Assembly: GCA_033763435.1 (NCBI GenBank)
Contig: JANRKN010000143.1
Coordinates: 1 to 22,880, forward strand
Reading direction: 5' to 3'
Length of the DNA stretch: 22,880 nucleotides
Source of the DNA: JANRKN01 sp033763435
GTDB lineage: Bacteria > Planctomycetota > Phycisphaerae > Phycisphaerales > UBA1924
Part shown: in pieces, positions 14,723 through 20,488 of the stretch
How the letters are laid out: the number at the start of each line of letters is the position of its first letter
How positions within the stretch are numbered: position 1 is the first letter of the stretch
Notes under the pieces: model-generated
Told to the model about the DNA's origin: nothing
The model's database searches: none
The model's input: only the letters and a program-made list of their open reading frames with translations
Translations under genes and position numbers: made by a program

Positions 14723-16515
14723 GGCGATGTCTCCCTCTCGGACGGGCGCTTGAGCGTCAGGACCGCGCCAAAGAACCGTTCGGCGAAACGCCGCGCATCG
14801 CCCAGGGGCGAGGCCGCGAGCTGCGCACGAAGGCGCGCGCGGTAGTCCAGGATCCGTGCGCGGTCCTGCGCGAGGCCTGAGGCGATCGAGACGAACTCGT
14901 CGGGCGTGCGCGCGACGAGCTCGGGCAGGCCGGCCGCGGTGAGCAGCGAGAGCCCGACGCGCGCGGCATGGCGCGGCTCGGGCGAGGCGAGCGTCACGAC
15001 CGGCACGCCCATGTGCAGCGTGTCGCACGTCGTCGTCGTGCCGTTGTAGGGGAACGTGTCGAGCGCGACGTGCACGCGCGCGTACAGCGCGAGGTGCTCG
15101 GCGGGGGTCGCGGTCGCGGGGGCGAGCTCCACGCGGTCGCGCGCGATGCCCAGGGCTTCAAGCCGCGCGAGCAGGTCGTCGCGCAGGCTGGGCGCGTCGA
15201 GGCCGACGGACTTGAGCATGAGCCGCGAGCCGGGCGTCGCGTGCAGGACGCGCGACCAGAGCGCGAGCGCGCGGTCGTTGACCTTGGGCAGACGGTTGAA
15301 CGAGGCGAAGGTGATCGGCGCGCGCTCGTCGGGCGGCGCGGGCGCGGGTGCGTCGCGCGGCGGGACAAAGCACAGGAAGCACGGCGCAAGCCGCACGAGC
15401 GACTCCGTGCAGAGTTCGTCGGCGGCGCCGGGCGGATCGGTCAGCGCGTCGACGAGGCGGTAGTCGACCGTCGGCAGGCCCGTGGTGTTCGGATAGCCCA
15501 GGTACGTGGCTTGGATGGGCGCGGCGCGGCGCGCGAGCACGCCCAGGCGATGGCCCACCGTGCACCCCGCAAGGTCGATGAGCACGTCGATGCCGTCGGC
15601 GCGGATGAGGTCCGTCAGCGCGTCGTCGCTGAGGGTGTGAACCTCGCGGAAGTGCCCCTCGGGCAGCAGCGCACGCAGGCGCGCGGTGACCGCGTCGGCC
15701 AGGTCGCTGGTGTGGTACGCGAAGAGTTCAACGCGCGCAGGATCGTGGTGCGCGAGCAGGGGCTCGACAAAGAAGGAGCAGGAATGGACTCGGAGATCGG
15801 GGCTCATGAGCCCCACGCGCAGCGGCGAGCCTTTGCTCGCGCGGGCCTCCAGCGGGCGCGCGGGGAATGCGCGCGCGAACGCGGAGCCCAGGCGGCGATG
15901 AACCTGCGCGATCGTCTCGACGGCGCAGTCGGGGTCGTAGTTGAGCGTCGTACACGCCAGCAGGCGCGTGGTGAGCGCGGCGGGCGAGGTGTCGCGCTCG
16001 GGGACCGCGGCTTCGAGCGCGCGGACGTGCGCGCCCGCGAGCTCGGGCCGGCCTGAGTCGAGGGTGAGCCGCGCGGCGTTGACGCGCGCGTCAAAGTGCG
16101 AGGGCGCGAGGGCGAGCGCGCGGTCGAAGGCCTCGCGCGCGCCGGGGTTGTCGCGCAGCATCGCGCGCGCGGTGCCCAGGCCCGCCCAGGCGCCGGGGTT
16201 GTCGGGCTTGAGCTCGGTCGCGCGGGCGAAGGCGCGCTCGGCCTGCGGGAGTTTCTTGAGCGCGTTGAGCGCGGCGCCGAGGGTTGACCATGCCGAGCCG
16301 TCGCGGGGCGTGAGCTCGGTCGCGCGCTGCGCGAAGTACTCGGCCTGGCCCGGCCTGTTCTCGGCCAGGTGCGCCATCGCGAGCAGGTGGTTCACCGCGG
16401 CGTTGCCCGCGTGCTTAGGCAGCAGGCGCTGGGCGAGCGCGAGCGCCTCGGCCGCGCGGCCCGCGCGCAGCAGCGCGAAGGCCTGATTGAACTGCGCTTC
16501 GGGGCCCACGCTCAT
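14719..16515 (-). CDS. TPR-containing SPINDLY/OGT-like glycosyltransferase (GT41), copy 2
   Basis: The 598-residue product has about four clear TPR units (about 5-150, with phrases such as AWSTLGAALNALKKLPQAE and AWAGLGTARAMLRDNPGAR). The GT41 catalytic region has H244 in SPDLRVHSCSFF, YLGYPNTTGLPTVDYR (338-353), FASFNRLPK (F406, N407, K411) and GTTTTCDTLHMG (492-503). The stretch GLPTVDYRLVDALTDPPG is strikingly like plant SPINDLY as I recall it. The motif that reads SGHT in copy 1 is AGCT here, with Cys in the His position. The ATG at 16515 overlaps the stop of copy 3 by 4 bp. The open frame extends to 17412 and is spurious. Probably a cytosolic protein O-glycosyltransferase. Sugar and targets unknown. 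Confidence 0.9.
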   Translation of the reverse strand: MSVGPEAQFNQAFALLRAGRAAEALALAQRLLPKHAGNAAVNHLLAMAHLAENRPGQAEYFAQRATELTPRDGSAWSTLGAALNALKKLPQAERAFARATELKPDNPGAWAGLGTARAMLRDNPGAREAFDRALALAPSHFDARVNAARLTLDSGRPELAGAHVRALEAAVPERDTSPAALTTRLLACTTLNYDPDCAVETIAQVHRRLGSAFARAFPARPLEARASKGSPLRVGLMSPDLRVHSCSFFVEPLLAHHDPARVELFAYHTSDLADAVTARLRALLPEGHFREVHTLSDDALTDLIRADGIDVLIDLAGCTVGHRLGVLARRAAPIQATYLGYPNTTGLPTVDYRLVDALTDPPGAADELCTESLVRLAPCFLCFVPPRDAPAPAPPDERAPITFASFNRLPKVNDRALALWSRVLHATPGSRLMLKSVGLDAPSLRDDLLARLEALGIARDRVELAPATATPAEHLALYARVHVALDTFPYNGTTTTCDTLHMGVPVVTLASPEPRHAARVGLSLLTAAGLPELVARTPDEFVSIASGLAQDRARILDYRARLRAQLAASPLGDARRFAERFFGAVLTLKRPSERETSP

Positions 16516-18275
16516 GCCCGGCCCTCCGCGAGGGCGCGCACGGCGGCCTCGAAGTCGCGCGCGTACGCGGGCCCATCGCCCAGGGGCGAAGCGAGAAGCG
16601 TGGCGCGCAGCGACGCGCGGAGCGAGGACAAGCGCGCACGGTCCTGCGCGAGCCCCGAAGCGACGCGCACGAACTCTTCGCGCGAAGTCACGGCAAGGTC
16701 TCCGAGGCCCACCGCGCTCAGCAGCGACAGGCCCACCCGCGAGACGTGCGACGCGCCCACGAGCGAGACGACCGGCACGCCCATCCACAGCGCCTCGCAC
16801 GTGCTCGTCGTGCCCGCGTAGGGGAACGTGTCGAGCGCGACGTGCGCGCGCCCGAGTGCGGCGAGGTGTTCGCGCGGCGCATCCTGCCCGGGCTCGAGGC
16901 TCACGCGCTCGGGGCTCAGGCCCAGCGCGGCCAGACGCTGCGCGAGGTCGTCGCGCGCGGACGCGTCGGCGAAGGCGCGGTTCTTGAGGATCAGCCGGGA
17001 GCTGGGCGTGGCGCTCAGCGTGTCGCGCCAGAGCGTGAGTGTTTCGCGCGAGAGCTTGGGCAGCGCCGCGGCGGAGATGAAGGTGATGGGTTCGTGGGTT
17101 GCTGGAGTCGCGGGCTCGGGCGAATCTTCGGGCGGCGCGTAGCACCACGCGCAGCGCGGGAGGCGCAGCGGGCGCTCGGTGTGGAGCGATTCTGCGCCGG
17201 GCGGATCGGCGAGCGCGTCGGTGAGGCGCGCGTCGACGCACGTGAGGCCCGTGGTCGCGGGGTAGCCGAGCCACGTGGCTTGCGCGCGCGCGGCGCGGAG
17301 GGCCATGAGCGGGAGCCGGTTGCCGCGGGTGTAGCCGGACATCTCGATGAGCACGTCGATGCCGTCGGCGCGGACTTGCGCGGCGATCTCGCGGTTGCTC
17401 TTGCCGAAGCACGAGCGCCAGCGCGAGACGAGCGGCTTCAGGCGCGAGGTGACGTCATCCTCGCTCGCGTGCGTGTGATAGATGGTGAGGTCGAGCGCGG
17501 CGCGGTCGTGATGGCGCAGCAGAGGCTCGGCGAAGTACGCGACCGAATGGCGGCGAAGGTCGGGCGTCACGAGCCCCACGCGGATCGGCGCGCGGGCCGG
17601 GGTGGGGGCTGGGGCCGGGGGTGGGGCCATCGGCGCGACGCGCGCCTGGATCAGCGCCCCGGCGGCGCGGTGGGCCTCGAACACGCGCGCGGGGTCGGCG
17701 CTCAGATAGTTCAGCGCGAACGCGCGGAAGGACATCAGCGCTTCGCTCGTCGGGTGCTCGCGCGCGGCCTCTTCGAGCGCCTCGGCGGCCTCGTCGGTCC
17801 GGCCCAGATTCTGCAGCGCGTCGGCGAGGGCGACGGTCGCGTCGGGGTCGCGTGGCGCGAGCGAGAGCGCGAGGCGCGCGTCGGCCGCGGCCTCGGTGAA
17901 CCGGCGCAGAAGTCGCAGCGCGCTCGCGCGCCCGAGCCGCGAGGGCAGATGCTCGGGCGAGGCCGAGAGCGCGCGCGTGAACGTTTCGCATGCCTCGGCG
18001 GGCTTGGACCACTGCACCTGAATGTTCGCGAGCGTCACGAGCAGGTCGGGGTTCGTCGGCGCCGCGGAGAGCGCCTTGCGCGCGAAGAACTCGGCCTGAA
18101 CGAACTGCCCCAGGATCATCCACGCGGTCGCCATCGCGCTGTTGAGCGCGGGATCGTTCGGCGCGCGGCGCAGGGCCTGCTGCAGCAGGTCGCGCGCTTC
18201 GCTTGCGCGCTGCGACTGCATCAGCGCGAAGGCCTGCTGCACGGCCTGCTGCGTGCGTGGGGGGGCGGTGCTCAT
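16512..18275 (-). CDS. TPR-containing SPINDLY/OGT-like glycosyltransferase (GT41), copy 3, divergent
   Basis: The 587-residue product has TPRs at about 10-185, a Pro/Ala linker (about 216-229) and a GT41 catalytic region with H243 in TPDLRRHSVAYF. The His seen in copy 1's SGHT is Tyr (SGYT, 313-316). The conserved GYPNTTG is GYPATTG (A340). The conserved FxxFNxxxK is FISAAALPK, so F and N are replaced by A402 and A403 while K407 remains. The donor loop is GTTSTCEALWMG (488-499). These losses at conserved positions are not shared by the other copies, so activity or donor choice may differ. It starts at ATG 18275, only 3 nt after the stop of copy 4, and its stop overlaps copy 2's ATG. A G-run-rich segment on the opposite strand coincides with the linker. 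Confidence 0.88.
   Translation of the reverse strand: MSTAPPRTQQAVQQAFALMQSQRASEARDLLQQALRRAPNDPALNSAMATAWMILGQFVQAEFFARKALSAAPTNPDLLVTLANIQVQWSKPAEACETFTRALSASPEHLPSRLGRASALRLLRRFTEAAADARLALSLAPRDPDATVALADALQNLGRTDEAAEALEEAAREHPTSEALMSFRAFALNYLSADPARVFEAHRAAGALIQARVAPMAPPPAPAPTPARAPIRVGLVTPDLRRHSVAYFAEPLLRHHDRAALDLTIYHTHASEDDVTSRLKPLVSRWRSCFGKSNREIAAQVRADGIDVLIEMSGYTRGNRLPLMALRAARAQATWLGYPATTGLTCVDARLTDALADPPGAESLHTERPLRLPRCAWCYAPPEDSPEPATPATHEPITFISAAALPKLSRETLTLWRDTLSATPSSRLILKNRAFADASARDDLAQRLAALGLSPERVSLEPGQDAPREHLAALGRAHVALDTFPYAGTTSTCEALWMGVPVVSLVGASHVSRVGLSLLSAVGLGDLAVTSREEFVRVASGLAQDRARLSSLRASLRATLLASPLGDGPAYARDFEAAVRALAEGRA
17599..17626 (+). other. Potential G-quadruplex on the plus strand within copy 3
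   Basis: Five runs of four or five G are separated by loops of 1-2 nt (GGGG-T-GGGGG-CT-GGGG-CC-GGGGG-T-GGGG). This fits the usual quadruplex rule easily. It is on the template strand of the gene, opposite the Pro/Ala linker codons, so codon choice for CCC/GCC may fully explain it. Confidence 0.5.
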
Positions 18276-18278
18276 CGC

Positions 18279-20054
18279 TCAGCCCCGCTCCGAAAGCGCG
18301 CGCGCGTGGATCGATTCGAGCAGCTCGCCGAAGCGCGCGGCGAAGGCGGGCGCGTCCAGCAGACCGCTCGCGCGGAGCGTTGATCGGAGCTGCGCGCGCA
18401 GGGGCGCGAGGGCTTCGCGGCTCTGGGCGAGCTCGACCGCGCGGGCGATGTAGTCTTCGCGCGAGCGGACGATGAAGCGGTCGAGGCTGAGGCTCAAGAG
18501 GATCGAGGCCGAGACGCGCGAGGCATGGGTGTTGCCGGTCATCGTGAGGACGGGCACGCCCATGAGCAGCGATTCGAAGGTGGTGGTGGTGCCGGTGTAG
18601 GGGAAGGTGTCGAGGGCGAGGTCGACGCGGTTGTAGAACGCGAGGTGGTCGCGCTGGGCCTTGGGGCCGATGGCGGTGTCGATGCGCGCGGGGTCGATGC
18701 CGCGGCGTTCAAAGCGCGCGCGGATATCCGCGGCGAGTTCGCTCTCGGAGAAGTTGGGGTTCTTGACGATGAGCCGCGTGCCGGGCGCGGCGCGGAGGAT
18801 CTCGGCCCAGGTGTCGATGACGCCCGCGTGGACCTTGGGCAGCCCGTTGAACGAGCCGAAGGTGAACGGCTGCGACGCGGGCACGGGCGCGACGTCGGGC
18901 GCGCCCTCGGGCTCAGAGAAGCACAGGAAGCTGGGCGCGAGGCGCTCGAGGCGTTCGACGCACGAGCCCTCGGTGCCGGGCGGGTCGGTGATGGCGTCGG
19001 CGATGCGGTGCGTGAAGGCGGGCATGCCCGAGGTGTTGGGGTAGCCGAGGTAGTTGATGATGATCGGCGCCGGGCGCAGGTGCACGGCCGCGAGGCGCTG
19101 GCCCGTCGTGTGCACCGTGAGGTCGATCAGCACGTCGGGCGCGTCGGAGGCGATCTGCCTGGCGAGGTCCATCGGCGAGAGTGTTTCGACGCGGCGCCAG
19201 AGCGAGGCGTGCGCGCGGAGCTTGTCGCTCATCGCGTCCTCGGCGCTGCTGGTGTGATACGCGAGCAGCGTGAAGCGGTGCTTGGGCAGGTGCTCGAAGA
19301 GCGGGCGCGCGAAGAACGCGACCGAGTGGGTGCGCAGGTCGGCGCTGAGGATCGCGACGCGCATGGGGCGCGGCGTGCCGTCGGGGTGGGTGAGCGGCTT
19401 GGGCGCGGGGTGCGAGAGGCCGGGCATCGCGGCCTCGAGAACGTTCGCGAAGGCGCGGTGGGCCTCGAGGATGGTCTCGGGCGCGTCGGTGGGGAGATAG
19501 TTGAGCGCGTAGGCGAACGAGCCGCGGAGCTCGGGGTTGGCGGGGTGGTGTTCGAGCGCGCGCGCGAGGACGGCGGGCGCTTCCTCGGGCAGGCCAACGG
19601 CCTGGAGCGCGTCGGACAGGGCGAGGGCGGCGCCCAGGTCGGTCGGGTGGGCGTCGAGGATCGCGCGGTACTCGCGGCTCGCGGCGAGCATGCGTCGCGA
19701 GCCCTTGAGCGCGTGCGCGAGGGCCAGGCGCGCGCCCGTGTCGCCCGGGCTGAGGGCGAGCGCGCGCTGGAGGACGGTCATGGCCTTCTCGTGCTTGTCC
19801 TTCATGCACAGAAGGTTGCCGAAGGTCACGAGGTGGTGGTGGTGGGGCTGGCGGCTGCTGGCGGCTTTCTCGGCGTAGAAGAGGGCCTGATCGAGCTGGT
19901 GGAGGCCGACGAGCGCGATGGCCATGGCGTTGTTGAGGTTCGCGTCGGCGGGGGATTTCTGGAGTGCGCGCGCGATGACCTGACGGGCCTGCTCGGGCTG
20001 GCCCGCGTGGTGGAGCTGCTCGGCCTGCGCGAGGACGGTGGCGAGGTCGGCCAT
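18279..20054 (-). CDS. TPR-containing SPINDLY/OGT-like glycosyltransferase (GT41), copy 4, first of the array
   Basis: The 591-residue product has an N-terminal TPR array (about 1-185) that includes a run of four His at 71-74. The GT41 region has H243 in SADLRTHSVAFF, LIDLTVHT (309-316), YLGYPNTSGM (335-344), FGSFNGLPK (F402, N403, K407) and GTTTTFESLLMG (488-499), where Phe replaces the Cys of the other copies. It is the first transferase of the array. The ATG at 20054 lacks a Shine-Dalgarno, but TAAGCT lies 6 nt upstream, hinting at its own leaderless promoter in addition to read-through from the VapD-like gene 27 bp upstream. Expected to be cytosolic. Donor and acceptor unknown. Confidence 0.9.
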   Translation of the reverse strand: MADLATVLAQAEQLHHAGQPEQARQVIARALQKSPADANLNNAMAIALVGLHQLDQALFYAEKAASSRQPHHHHLVTFGNLLCMKDKHEKAMTVLQRALALSPGDTGARLALAHALKGSRRMLAASREYRAILDAHPTDLGAALALSDALQAVGLPEEAPAVLARALEHHPANPELRGSFAYALNYLPTDAPETILEAHRAFANVLEAAMPGLSHPAPKPLTHPDGTPRPMRVAILSADLRTHSVAFFARPLFEHLPKHRFTLLAYHTSSAEDAMSDKLRAHASLWRRVETLSPMDLARQIASDAPDVLIDLTVHTTGQRLAAVHLRPAPIIINYLGYPNTSGMPAFTHRIADAITDPPGTEGSCVERLERLAPSFLCFSEPEGAPDVAPVPASQPFTFGSFNGLPKVHAGVIDTWAEILRAAPGTRLIVKNPNFSESELAADIRARFERRGIDPARIDTAIGPKAQRDHLAFYNRVDLALDTFPYTGTTTTFESLLMGVPVLTMTGNTHASRVSASILLSLSLDRFIVRSREDYIARAVELAQSREALAPLRAQLRSTLRASGLLDAPAFAARFGELLESIHARALSERG

Positions 20055-20060
20055 AGGGAG

Positions 20061-20066
20061 AGCTTA
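20061..20066 (-). promoter_or_regulatory. Candidate -10 element for a leaderless start (TAAGCT)
   Basis: On the minus strand TAAGCT ends 6 nt before the ATG at 20054 and is followed by CTCCCT. There is no Shine-Dalgarno and no clear -35. It is the third case in the window of TANNNT directly ahead of a start codon. Confidence 0.35.
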
Positions 20067-20081
20067 GTCTTGGCGCGGAGA

Positions 20082-20381
20082 TCAGCCGCCGGTGATGTCG
20101 CGCACCGCGGGCATGAGGTCGTTGAACTCCTCGATGCGCATCATGCGGATGTCGCGGATTGAGGAGGCGAACCACGGCAGGCTGCGCGCCAGGTCCATCG
20201 CCGCCATGACGCACGTCACCGCGTTCACCTCGGGTCCGCCGAAGTAGACGCTGCCTTGTTGCCACTTGAATCCGTGGTCGCTCAGAATCTTTCGGATGTC
20301 GCTGTACGCGTTGTTCCACGAGCTGTTGGGGTACTGCGTGCGCAGCTGCTCGGTGTCCATGTCGAACGCGATCGCGTACAT
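20082..20381 (-). CDS. VapD-like small endoribonuclease
   Basis: The 99-residue product matches the VapD family along its length: MYAIAFDMDTEQL at the N-terminus, then NAYSDIRKILSDHGFKWQQGSVYFGG, and near the C-terminus LPWFASSIRDIRMMRIEEFNDLMP. VapD proteins have a ferredoxin-like fold related to Cas2. Some, such as the Helicobacter member, are purine-specific mRNA endonucleases and others act as toxins of VapX-VapD modules. The start at 20381 fits the family length and has GGAGG 7 nt upstream. An alternative ATG at 20459 (GGAAGGA 8 nt upstream) would add 26 Ala/Gln-rich residues. No antitoxin-like reading frame is seen beside it. It lies between the subtilase gene and the glycosyltransferase array, in the same direction. 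Confidence 0.82.
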   Translation of the reverse strand: MYAIAFDMDTEQLRTQYPNSSWNNAYSDIRKILSDHGFKWQQGSVYFGGPEVNAVTCVMAAMDLARSLPWFASSIRDIRMMRIEEFNDLMPAVRDITGG

Positions 20382-20488
20382 CGGGCGGCCTCCCTGGGCC
20401 TGCGCCTCGGCCGCGGCGAGAAGCGGAGATTGCATCGAGCTGAGTGCGGCGGGCGTCATCGTGCAGTTCCTTCCGGAAAGTTTAGTCC

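Noticed and set aside
14719..17412. Long N-terminal extension of glycosyltransferase copy 2 (897 residues)
   Set aside because: The first about 300 residues are Arg-rich nonsense read through copy 3 in the wrong frame. The ATG at 16515 with overlap to the copy 3 stop fits the family.
16746..18383. 545-residue plus-strand open frame
   Set aside because: Antisense shadow of glycosyltransferase copy 3, composed mainly of Arg, Gly, Ala and Val.
18525..20162. 545-residue plus-strand open frame
   Set aside because: Antisense shadow of glycosyltransferase copy 4 and the VapD-like gene. The very regular Gly/Val/Glu composition comes from codon bias.
20082..20381. Cas2 of a CRISPR system
   Set aside because: VapD is structurally related to Cas2, but the sequence matches VapD. 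There is no cas1 and no CRISPR repeat array in the window.
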